A DNA stretch of 64,000 nt from Capitulum mitella (lineage: Eukaryota > Arthropoda > Thecostraca > Pollicipedomorpha > Pollicipedidae): contig CP099841.1 in NCBI GenBank assembly GCA_030062745.1, positions 24,617,398 through 24,681,397 of the forward strand, in the 5' to 3' direction. Positions within the stretch are counted from its first letter, which is position 1, and every line of letters begins with the position of its first letter. Shown one piece after another: positions 43,641 through 54,430 of this stretch. Below the pieces are notes generated by a model. It searched no databases and had not been told where the DNA came from. It was given only the letters and a program-made list of their open reading frames with translations. Position numbers and translations under genes: made by a program.

Positions 43641-45034
43641 ACGTGGTTGGCCAGGAGTAGAACCTAGAAAACCTAGACCTTGCTATTTAACATTAACCTT
43701 ACACACCATCATGAAATTTGTATGCGCGATGTAAGAAGAACAAAATTGTTATAAAGCTAGTCATTGCCTTTTTGAAAATAATGTTTTGGTATGCTGGTTT
43801 TGTTCTTCAGTACCGACAGTACAACAGTAATTTTTTACCTGCATAATCAGAAAAGTTGAAAATGCCCAGATTATCGGCTCATCCCTTCGAAGAAACGATG
43901 CGTCGTCAGCAGCCGTTCCCACTTTCTATTTGCAAGTTGTTTACCAATCGTTGTCGCTAAGTGTCCTCAAAGCAATTACATCACAGAGAAAAATGAGGTT
44001 GTTGATCTTGACTGCGGTAATTGCTTAGCCACAAAACAAGCTATTGCAGTCTTACGGAAAGGAAACAGACTTCGAGTAAAGCAAATAGCTTCAAAAATAT
44101 TAGTGGCATCTCAACGTGCAACCTATTGTCGCGACAAAACAGTTTTGTGAATATTTATCACTCCGAACGACATACAGCCAGGCATATAACTTTTTAACCA
44201 GACATGTTCCGTAATGACGTGCATATAAACTCCCAGAATCTAAGCTGAAACATGATCCAAAAGTTACGCAATGACTGTGTTTCGGGGAAAACACACCGAA
44301 AAATCTAATTTGATTGCAAATTCCATCACAAGCCAGTTGTTTATTCCCTCATGCATACATGATGACTTACGCCTGCCATGTCCACGCGGTACAAGGAAAC
44401 CTGAGCTGCGACTCCCCACCCCCCTCCGTCTTGTGGTAGTCAGACTAGCTTTACGAAGGAACCGACCCCGGAATTACCGGAACGGTACGACGTACGCAGT
44501 ATGTCATGTTGCTTTCGTAGGACTAGTGTACAGAAAATGCATACCAATTGCACCATGGAGTAATGGTAGTGAAAAGAAAACAACCGTTCTGGTACTGACC
44601 ACAGGCAGTACCATAACGGAACGGTTAAGACGAGGGCAACGATAACCAACTGTCTTCGTGATTTGACATCGTGATCCGACCTACGACACTACATAAAACG
44701 AACCGCCTCAAAACATAATGCGTGCCCGCCCACTTTTAAGTGGTTCCACGCCTGAGCTGCTGACGGCGTGTCACACAGCACCCGGTGCCCTGTGACCGTC
44801 AGGTACGTGGCCAGGATTGTCGTCGGGAAGGGGGCGAACGTCAGATTTTGCCGTATGTTTCTGGCATGTGGCAAGATTTCTAGGAAAAAGCAGCAATTTT
44901 ATGTCATTTATTCCATATTTAACGTGCAGGGAAACTACCATGTTTGCTTTTGCAACATTTATATGATCACTATTCCATATTCGTGCGAAGTCGCCATATA
45001 TCTAGTGTAGACCGCTTGGCTCGGAGAGGGCATG
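43641..45034. other. Non-coding stretch with an imperfect hairpin
   Basis: No gene could be supported. The hairpin at 44582-44626 is listed separately. Confidence 0.35.
44582..44626. repeat. Inverted repeat with bulge
   Basis: AACCGTTCTGGTACTG (44582-44597) pairs with CAGTACCA (44606-44613) and GAACGGTT (44619-44626). The loop is 8 nt and there is a 5-nt bulge on one arm. It could be a structured RNA or a palindromic remnant. Confidence 0.7.
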
Positions 45035-45340
45035 GCCTCCACGGCCCCCTTGGCTACGGTCCCTGGTGACTGTCCGCCAGTGGACCTCCTGCCTCCTCCG
45101 GCCCCCGGCTGGCGCGGCGCCAGGGAGCGTCCTCCGGCGGGTCGGAGCGGTTTCCGCCGTCACCGCGAGTCAAATCTGCGGCCCCGGCCGCCGAGCCGGG
45201 CCGTGCTCCGACCGACGGCCCCGTGGCAGCGGGCAGAGAGGCCGGAACGGTACTCTCACCGCGTCCGCCGGCTCTGGTGCGGTAATACAGGAGTTCGGGG
45301 AGGTGGGCGCGATGACGTAGGTCTGTCCGGCGGAGTCACA
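45035..45340. promoter_or_regulatory. CpG-rich block 5
   Basis: This is a GC- and CG-rich block of about 300 bp with AT-rich flanks. Overlapping open frames are present on the plus strand (45032-45490 and 45066-45320). Neither is recognisable. Confidence 0.3.
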
Positions 45341-47030
45341 TCACGTGTAAGTGGCTGGCACTGTTCACTGCGTGTGGTGAGCTATTCGACTGCAAAGTCC
45401 AAAAACAAACGACCAGTGCCTGAGGTTTTAGTCTGTATATTATTCGCGCTATTTGAACACTTGTTACTGGTTAGGGCACCGGAAGATTGAAAACGAGGAA
45501 GATATGCACGTGAAAGGCTTTAAAAGTCATTAAGTTATCTACCGTATCCGAATTACTGTTATTTTTATGAATTAATTGAATTTATAGCGCAATAGCGGAA
45601 AAACGTGTCAAATCACAAATGCCAAGACAACATTTCCATCTACGCTCGGCATGAAAATGGAATTGACTGAGCTAAAGGTGCGCTGTCACCAGTTCACAGG
45701 ATATTCGTATATTCTGCGCGTCTCAGGCATGTATTCGTGGGACAGAGATTTGTCTTAAAGTGTAGGCTGCGAGTCGTAGCCCACTTGGTGAACGAGTTCT
45801 GTCTCGGCAAACATCCCCTCTGGGAAAGCAGAGAAACAAATGAGAGAAATAAAGGTAATGGGAGTCGGACGATAAGAGGACAGAAAGTGACGGGATGAGA
45901 AGAGCGGCGTGGAACGTAAAGTTACTGAAACATGCGTTGTGCGTAAGCGTACGGAATTGTCTGTCTTCTTTGCAAAGTGTGTCATATGTCTCTTAAGATT
46001 AGTAAAGCCGGCGGCCAAAGACAACCTGCATTCCTGAGACCTGGGATTCTACTGGTATACAAATGAAAGGGACAAATGACCCTCCACTTTCTCCAACAGA
46101 TTGATACAATTATATGATGATAATACAAAATAATAATAATACAAATAATGATAATACAATGATACAAAAACCTCAGCCCGCACGGCAATTATGTCCTGAA
46201 CACGGGTACTTACGTATTCCTTTGAGTTGTGCAATCTTTGAACAGATCAAGTCACCATGTGAATAGACATGTTCAAATAATTAACAAAATACAATGAGTT
46301 TCGAACTTTTCAATTTCGGCTAATTAGATCGTAAGGCCACGGAAGAGCTCCTGCCTGCCTATGAACAGATGGAAAAGTTGCGAAAAAAATGCATTCGCAC
46401 GCAATGCCATTTTGACAAAGGGTGAGGCTGTAGGCTGTAGGCATCTTTTAATGTATTCTCGTAATTCATAGCTCAGTCAGTCGATATGGGTTTCAATAAT
46501 CCTTTCACTGACTCAGGACAAATTCCAAATGCTACGCGTTAGGCTGATCTTTGGTGTCTAATTACTCTTATCTGCAGCCACGTTTTCCAATGTCTGGGTG
46601 TGGGCACCGTTGAAGTGAGAGTTCAAGGTTAGCAATACATGTGGCATGAACACCGTTCTCCGTTCTCCCAGACTGTATTTTTCTTGGATTCTAAGTGACG
46701 CAATCGATTCCATCGATCAGGAGGCGTTATTCGGCCGATTTGCCGATCGATACATTCATTCGTCGATTCGATGTCATCGAATTGAATCGAACTATTTCAT
46801 GCCTATTGAATCATTATCCCGCTGTTAAGCTGAACGTTACTGCTTCGTGACCAGCGGATCCTTTTGACTCTGGACCAGATTAAAACGCTGCACTGGACCT
46901 GGACTCCGTTTTCTCTTGATGTCGGCTGTTCCCTGTGTTGTTCGATTTACACTGGAGTGGTGGTCGGATGGTCACAATCGCGGTCTCTGGGGATTTTATT
47001 AATAAGGTCATTGCTTTTTACAGTATGAGG
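45341..47030. other. Non-coding stretch
   Basis: It contains an AAT-type low-complexity patch at about 46110-46165 and a short cluster of ATCGAT-like words at 46695-46800. No gene could be supported. Confidence 0.35.
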
Positions 47031-47474
47031 TCATCGATATATCAAATATGCGCAAATGTTGCATATGCCGTGCACACCGATATACCGAGTGAGAATGCAT
47101 ACCTCAAGGAAATCGAAGCTAGCTGAGCCTCGCAGGAATGGCGGATGGTGCCCTCGGAACTGTTGTGCTGGGACGCGTTCCCATTCCCCCGTGGTCCCGT
47201 GTGGATCCCAGATGTGCGCGCCGTCGGTGTCGCCCCACACTGTCCAGTCTCGGCCCAGAGCTCGTACGCGGCACACGTGAAATATACGCACGAACGCTGT
47301 ACGCCCGTGTGGAACGAACAGAACAGGAACGTTTGCCATATGCTGCACCGTATTGCAGCCGAGCCGCCGGCACAGCCTACCAGTGTTGTCGCCCGCGATG
47401 GCGGTGTACTGAATCGCCGGGTCAATACCCTTATTGGAGGAAAATCCAGCTTTCCACAAATATTTTCATCCTAA
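47031..47474. other. Coding-like block, strand uncertain
   Basis: Open frames run across this moderately GC-rich stretch on both strands: minus 47031-47459 (142 codons) and plus 47145-47474 (109 codons). Both have third positions about two-thirds G or C, so strand cannot be settled by codon use. The minus reading includes DWTVWGDTDGAHIWDPHG, which looks protein-like, but no family is recognised. Confidence 0.2.
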
Positions 47475-47592
47475 CAACGTTAAAATGGTTGTTGTTATGA
47501 CCAGAATTCACACTCACTTTCGCTAGCCAAGCCTTCCAAATATGGATAGGCCTCGCCCTGGCACGGTGCCAAACAGCGCTGGAGGATGGTCT

Positions 47593-47940
47593 TTATCGTG
47601 CCGTGTCTTTATCGTGCTTTATCGTGACACGGCTGTCACGTGACCGGCGAACCCATTCGGTCTCCGGCTGTATACAGATGCCCGTTTTGTGGCGAGAGGC
47701 CTTGCACACGCCGTAATCTTTTGTCCAGCTTGTCACCCATCTGGCCAAGGCATTAGCTATTCTTTGGTCTTCCAATTTCTGCATCGAATGTGTAGCAACA
47801 CAGACTTTGTACGACTGGAAAAGTGGAATGGATAACTGAATTGCTAAATTATTCGCTAACTCTAAGATGTGTAACACACAAATCGACATTTCAACGCATG
47901 TAGCCGCAGCATCATCACGGTTAGGTTTTATGTCCACTAA
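47593..47940 (-). CDS. Unrecognised open frame of 114 codons
   Basis: The frame begins at GTG, just after a TTTAG that might be a splice acceptor, and has no ATG start. It contains hydrophobic and basic stretches but no recognisable motif. Just past its end (about 47590-47635) are short duplications of TTTATCGTG. It lies on the same strand as the minus reading of 47031-47459, so the two could be exons of one gene. This is speculation. Confidence 0.15.
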   Translation of the reverse strand, partial: LVDIKPNRDDAAATCVEMSICVLHILELANNLAIQLSIPLFQSYKVCVATHSMQKLEDQRIANALARWVTSWTKDYGVCKASRHKTGICIQPETEWVRRSRDSRVTIKHDKDTAR

Positions 47941-48028
47941 ACCGTTCCTTTTCGTTTATTGAAAAACATCACCATTTATCAGTGTTACAGACGAACATCT
48001 ACAGCGCATGGCGGAATAGCATACAAAG

Positions 48029-48029
<1 letters not shown>

Positions 48030-48081
<52 letters not shown>
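48030..48081. repeat. AT dinucleotide microsatellite
   Basis: This is an uninterrupted AT run of about 50 bp. Confidence 0.95.
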
Positions 48082-48086
<5 letters not shown>

Positions 48087-48149
48087 AAGATGATAATGGA
48101 ATTAAACTGCATTTAATTACAAAGCAGTAGTCAACGCTCTGTTTATATT

Positions 48150-48151
<2 letters not shown>

Positions 48152-48184
<33 letters not shown>
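48152..48184. repeat. AT dinucleotide microsatellite
   Basis: This is a second AT run of about 33 bp, about 70 bp after the first. Confidence 0.95.
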
Positions 48185-48189
<5 letters not shown>

Positions 48190-50045
48190 ATTTCGTATAT
48201 GCGCAAAGGAATATGTATATGTATATCATTAAAAAAGTCGACGTTGGGAAGTTGGCGCCATTCATGAATAGAGTTGTGCTCTCCGGAAGCTTTTTCCTAA
48301 TTGTTCCGTGTTATTTACTCAGTTCCGCTCCTCTGATTACAAATTCGTTGCCAGCACTGCAAAAATCGCAATGGAAATTGCTCTTTTCATTCCTCAAACT
48401 GGCACCCAGCTGAGACGGCCTGTGATTGGTTGTGACGTCAAGAAACCCCCAACGGTCGGCCGGTCCGGCCAGGCTAGGGCGGCGACACGGCGGAAAAACT
48501 CACCCCCGGTTTTTTGCCTGTAGTTCCTGAAGCATTCAAGAAAAAGCCGTAAAACTTAACTGTTTTTAATGCCCCTTATAACACATTGGCATAACTACAG
48601 GATGCCAGTACGTCAAATGGCGGCTCTGGAAGGGGGATCAAAGAGCCACATCGTCAAAATTAAACGTGGTTTCATAGTCCAGGAGTCCAAAGTAAATACG
48701 TCAAGTGCTGGCCACATTGCCACCTCCACGGGAAGGACAATTATGCTGTGGACCCTCCCATTGCCTAAGAACCAACACAAAGATCCATCCCCCACTAAGC
48801 TCAGAAAGCAAAATATGTTTACAGTCATATGTTTACTCTCGCCAATCCGGAGGGGGTGATGCAATCCCCACCACTTTTTCCGGGATAGGTGCTAAACCGG
48901 TCGGTAAATTGCCTGAAATTTTGTCTGCCTGAGTTTTGAACCTTCTTACGCATGCTCTGTGCTCTGAAACCTTTAAACTGATGTTATGTCAAGTCATTGA
49001 GATGTGAACTCGTGCTCGAGGGCCAGCAGATCACAAATGTCAAGAATCTGGACCGTTCTGTTCATAATGGTGCTGTTAAGGTGGTTTCAAATCAGACTGT
49101 CGGTTACCAGTGACTCTTAAGTTACCACCCGGTTATGGGGTGACCTTCCATACCCATCGCTAGACCCAGGTCATCTGAAGCCAACATCACATCGGATCAC
49201 ATTCTGTGAAAATTGGTCTGCAGAGACTTTCACGGCCGAGGTCATATCAGGTCAAGCTCTTGAATTCGTCTCAAGTGATGGGACTTGATGTTTTACCATG
49301 CAACAAAACTCCTGCGGCACAATGCAAGGCCGGTTCAAGGTTATTCGAAATCAGGGTCGAGGTGTATTACCCGTATTACTATTGTATTATCATTGAATTA
49401 TGTATTGCCTGTATGTTTTACCTGTATTACCTGTATTATGTATTATATATGTATTACATGTATGTATTATGTGTATTACCATTGTATTACCTCACCTCCC
49501 CCACCACTATGATCCGTTCATTCACGCAGGTTCCCCAACACCATTATGGTCCACGTGGACTTTGTAAAGCGTTGCCTTGTGAATGTCTGAAAGAACCGTG
49601 CAAATTACGTACACTGGCTTTGACCTCGTTTGACCATACCTCACAATCCAACCGTAAAAGGCATCTTAAAATGACCTGACTGAAAGCTGTTGAGATCAGT
49701 GAGGATTATCCACTTTTCCGTTTAGCATGTCAGGTGCGGAAACGCGTGGGAGGTCACACCGCCCGGAATGGCGAAGAAGGCGGAAACCGGAAAACCAGCG
49801 CGGTTTGAATCGTTACTGACATGACAGCCAGAATGCTCACTTTCTGTGTGCTGTGCATCTTACATCAGTGCGCGGGCTCTTGCTCCGTTTTGGCTCGCTA
49901 CGATGGGAATATCTCCTTGTGATGAAAGAGATTTGCAATACTTTCTGAGGATCCTGGTCATAGCCACGTACCTTAAGTGTTGCAAACGAAGGGTCAGCTC
50001 CGTTAAGTGGCCATATTAAAACCGACCTTGACGGTAAAATACCCA
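48185..50045. other. Non-coding stretch
   Basis: It contains a degenerate GTATTAC/TGTATT low-complexity array at about 49365-49490. That array makes a frame reading as Tyr-Ile-Cys-rich peptide, which is an artefact. No gene could be supported. Confidence 0.35.
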
Positions 50046-50049
50046 TTAA

Positions 50050-51233
50050 CCCTGTTCCCGGCAGAGGGCTGAATCCACCCCCTCGGGTTTTTTCTTTGCA
50101 ATTCCAAAGTTTTTAACGCAGCTTCACGAAACTTAGTGACTTTTCCTAACTGTTCTCTCTACGTATTGCAACAAAATTTCGTAATTATTTTGTGCTCATG
50201 GTTGCAGCTAGGCAACGTTTTGAGAGGCACCTCATGCCGTTTTTGGCCATGTTGAGGGTAAAAGGAAAATGTCTGCCAAAAAAGCGGAAAAAGCTTTATA
50301 TGGATGCACAGGCAAATAGCTGGGCAGCAAACAAACGCAGTTTTGTTGATCTAAGGCCACTTCACAAGGTCAGACCTAGGTCAAAAGTCAGAATTTGGTT
50401 TTATTATAATAATTTTGACAGTGTTTATTAAATGCAAACCCAGAATGCATATGACGTACAGGGGCGCCCTCTACTTCCGCACTAAGTTTCAGGTTGATGT
50501 CAGGTCGGGTCACACAGCTATGACCTGCAACATCAGTGCGCGCACCCCGTATCATAAAAGCCGTAAAATGGAGTTTCTAGAAGCAGAGTGAATTCAAACG
50601 ACCGGAAACGTTTTAAAATGGTATGAAATGCCAATGCGACAAGACCACTCCAAGCGAATCTAAGGTCGTTGGAGGTCATTTAAGATCAAAGGTCGTAAGT
50701 TGACCTGAAGAACATGGGACCATGACAGTTCTCCTTTTCCATGTCCCTGGCACCGCCTGTGCTAACATTATACAAACACTGTAGTACGATTTGTACTTCT
50801 TTAGCATAACATGACTAGCAGAAGCTAAAAGTGTCTTTAACTTTCTTGTTGATTCATATTTTGGAAAATGTTCCTCCTACTTCTGAAACCCTGTGAACGC
50901 CTATGAATTTTATCAAAATTTCCAATGTACGTACCAATGGTAAACGTCCCATCCATAATCTCTCGATTCATGCAGATTTCGTAGAAATCGAACCATAAAC
51001 AACAGAGTTAACAAGTCGAAAATATCCCCTATTTTGACTTTTTATCCCCTGTATCCACCCCCTTCAAAATTCCGAACGTTTCTTTTTCATGAAAATGTAG
51101 TTTATGTCATGGCAAATCGATTGGCGTTTGTTGTGATGAAATCGGATGTGTAGTTCTCGAGATCTCGGGGGGGGGGATACGCCCCCTCCCCTGCCGGGAA
51201 TCGGCAAACCGTCTAGCCCTCCGGGAATAGGCT
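50050..51233 (+). mobile_element. TTAA (piggyBac-like) non-autonomous element, copy D
   Basis: This copy of about 1184 bp has TTAA at 50046-50049 and 51234-51237. The left end is CCCTGTTCCCGG and the right end is CCGGGAATAGGC, followed by one T and then TAA-containing sequence. It aligns along its length with copies A and B but is more diverged. Its AGGTCA array (50663-50695) has decayed to AGGTCG, AGGTCA, AGATCA, AGGTCG. It is probably an older insertion. Confidence 0.85.
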
Positions 51234-51237
51234 TTAA

Positions 51238-53859
51238 GTGTATGATCTGTGAAAAAAAAACGGGCAACTCAGAATGAATTCTGCCTTATGGCTCCGAGTT
51301 TGTTCCCAAAAGTAACAAAACAGTCATACAAAAGACTTAAATAAGCTTGTTAAGTACTGCCCGCACTCAACGGCCTGCAACTGTTCGTCTCAACTTCCCG
51401 ACGCTGATAGGGATTGAGCACTGTCGACACCATCGCGGAGCAGAAATTTGCGGTACGTGATGTGGAAATCAATGTATTTTGATGATTTAACCGGAAGCGC
51501 TGTGTCCCAGTTCCGCCACTTGAGCCTGCGCGCCGTCAGCGGCCGGAGAACAAGAGACTGCGGGGGAATGACCGCAGGGGACGGCTGCCGTCCAGATGCG
51601 CACATGTGAAATGCCTGAGGTCGCTGTAGTGACCAAAACCGCCGGAAACAGTACAGCTCCGCAGAGCAACCGTTGGGCTGGAACCGAGGGAACCGCCTTG
51701 GGGAGCAAACGACGACTGAACACCGAAATATAACGCGAAACGGCCGGCCGCCGACGCAGCTCGCCGGCGCCTAGGGGTTTTGTGACGTCACACAACCTCG
51801 GGCGCGTTTCAAGTCACTGTTATTTCCGGTGCGAATATCTCCTGGACTACAAGTCGTGTCGCAATTAAAATGGTATAGTGGTAATCAGCGTCTGCGGTTC
51901 TATCGGATAAACATGAAAACAAAAACAAAAAATCGGTCACTACTCTACTGCGCGCTAACGTACGGTTTTCGGAAGTATAGTTTTATACTTAGTTATATAT
52001 AGTTCATAGTTTTAGGAAAAATATCATGACAAACTGAAGGAAACATGAAAGCGAGCGTTCCCAGCCTGTACAGCTACCGAGTTCACAATCGTCTTTCGCC
52101 GACATTGTCGTTTTCGAACGCTGTCCTAGAGGCTATGTGTGTTATTTTGGGTCAGGTGCTTGCTGCTGTATACGAAATAGATATGCTTTGCAAAGGATAT
52201 TAGATTAGCACTTTGCAGTACTAAATAAAATGGGCTATTACCAGACACATACCAGCTGCGTAGATGAAATGCTTATTGATTGTCTTAGCTAGGCTGACCT
52301 TTCCTAGACCATAACATGGACTGAGGTGCTGGTATTGTTCGCAAACCAGGCTTCAGATGGGCCTCCTGCCGTTTTGGCGAGTGCTGGTATTCATTTTTAC
52401 ACGCCTGCCTTATGCTGCTACACACGGTGGCTACGATGGCCCACGCTTCGTCGTTTCCATTCACATATTACAAATGTCCCTCAGTATCGTCTACTGCATG
52501 TCTTGTTCTATCAAAACGTTGCGCGACGGCACCTGGGCATGTCATCAATTTGATTCACAGTTCAGCTCATCAGTTCAATTCGAACCTCATAAAGACGTCA
52601 ATACGATGAACGAAGTACCGTGTCCCCAGATAAGGCATCGATCGTGCATTGGCAGGCCCGACACAAGGCAGTTCGCGTCCTCTTTCACCGTCCATCCGGG
52701 TGGGTAAAAACATAATGCCAAAGGTTCGACGATTCGACCATCTCATCATCTCCCCGGACACTTTGTGAACGCTTGTCACAGGTCTTGTGGGACCTACCGT
52801 TCAAGGAAAGCTTCATAGTTTTTTGGCATTCGGTCCGTGATGCCGCTACCGGTGATCCCCTGGGAAACACTGGCCGGGGCTGATATTTCATTTCAGATCA
52901 GCCCCGGATGTTTTTCAGGTGTCAGATCGTCCTCCCGCTCCCGGCAAAAGACAGTGACCGATGGCCAGGGAGACGAGGCAAGGTCGATCACTTCGGCTCG
53001 CACAACTTCCGACACGGTGAGATGCCGTGTGTAGACGTCATCTTTTTTTCTAAGTGTTCGTTGTTCTAACCAGACGCGCCAATCGAAACACACCGCTGTG
53101 TGCTCTGTGAATTCTGTTCATGTTGTGTGAAGTCCGTGGTAAGATCTGCCGCAAAGGCAGCCGGTGGGGATTCGAAAACATGCGTCAGTCGGAGATGCTA
53201 TTAGAAAATATCTGGCTCGTCTCTATGAAAGTGCGGGAGCTAGCGGCCTATAAACTTGAAATACCTTTCCACCGAGCAAGTCCGCTTGCATACCAGGTAC
53301 GGCGAGAAGAGGCTGCAATAACTTCTGACATTCATGTCTGGCCGGGTATGCAGACACAATGCGGCTGCACCAAAAAGGTCTTTGCTAAGCAGGATGCATC
53401 CGGACACTAGCATTCAATAGCGGCCCGATGACCTCCCTCCTGCCGGAGGTAAAAGACAATGAGAGCCAGTATGAACCTTGATAAATGGCAAAAGATGGCC
53501 CTTAATATCGATGCTTTTCTAAATTTATTTCAGCATTTCACCCTGCCCATGCAATATTTGAGTGAATAACGTCGGCATTCAAACTCACGTAGACAAACCG
53601 TGTTGAAAATTCCTTACCCCAGTATCAGGGTAGGAGACAGTCTTGTTTCAAGGATAGAATAGTTCGGGATGTTTTGGTTAGGCAAGGATCCCCATGTCAC
53701 GAAAGTCTCATGACCAGCTGACATTCTTGGTCTCGAGCCAGGCTTATGCAGCCGGCCTCAGTGCCGACGCAGCTCCGATCAGGTCTCAGGTTTTCTTCTG
53801 GCTCATTTTTCATTCCACCACGGCGGTGATTTTTATCTCGACCCGCCCTTCTGGCAGGC
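51238..53859. other. Non-coding stretch
   Basis: No supported gene is seen. Frames at 51487-51795 minus and 52357-52707 plus have no recognisable domain. Confidence 0.3.
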
Positions 53860-54430
53860 GCCAGTGTGCAGGCAACATGTTAATGTTCCCCGCAGTCGGG
53901 AAGCCGAGTGCCGCTGCAGCCTGGTGGGACCGAGACGCCGCTGCGGGCTGGAATACGTGATGCTCGCCTCTCCTATCAGGACAGACACCGTCCGCTCCGG
54001 TCGCCGCCAAGGGCCGCACCACACCAACTGGTGGCACAGGGGCCAGAATGCTGGTTTCGGTGGCGCCCGTGACACTTTGCCGCCGACAGTCACGGGCGGG
54101 CCCGCCCACAGGCCGTCTGCTCCCAGGTGTCCGGTCCCAGCGCGCTCGGCCCAGGTCCAGCCGGTGTTTTCTCGCCGCACGGCGCTATTTCGGGCCCGTC
54201 CGCCGGCGAGGACTGGCAGTGATCAAGACCGGTGGCAGACGCGCTCCAAGCGGAGCCGAAGCCGCCGGACAAAGAGTGCTGCGCCGCCCCACATGGCAAA
54301 CTCCCTGGGCGGACGGCATTATTTATGGCTTCCAGCGGCTGGCCAAGAGCGGCCATTTAACCGCCGCCGGTGGTCGATTCTTCCCCATCAATTACCAAGC
54401 CTTTCGGGCGCCGAACGCAGAATTGTGAAG
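53860..54430. promoter_or_regulatory. CpG-rich block 6
   Basis: The block is strongly GC- and CG-rich with open frames on both strands (longest 53864-54499 plus, 211 codons), judged to be composition artefacts. Its right half contains three AT islands: CATTATTTATGG (54317-54328), CCATTTAA (54353-54360) and ATCAATTACC (54387-54396). These resemble homeodomain sites, so a developmental regulatory element is possible. Confidence 0.4.

Noticed and set aside
49206-49679. 157-codon frame with Tyr/Ile/Cys repeats
   Set aside because: The repetitive part is a TGTATTAC low-complexity array.
51866-51900. tRNA A-box-like GGTATAGTGGTAATCAGC
   Set aside because: There is no B box and no cloverleaf. It is at most a tRNA-derived SINE scrap.
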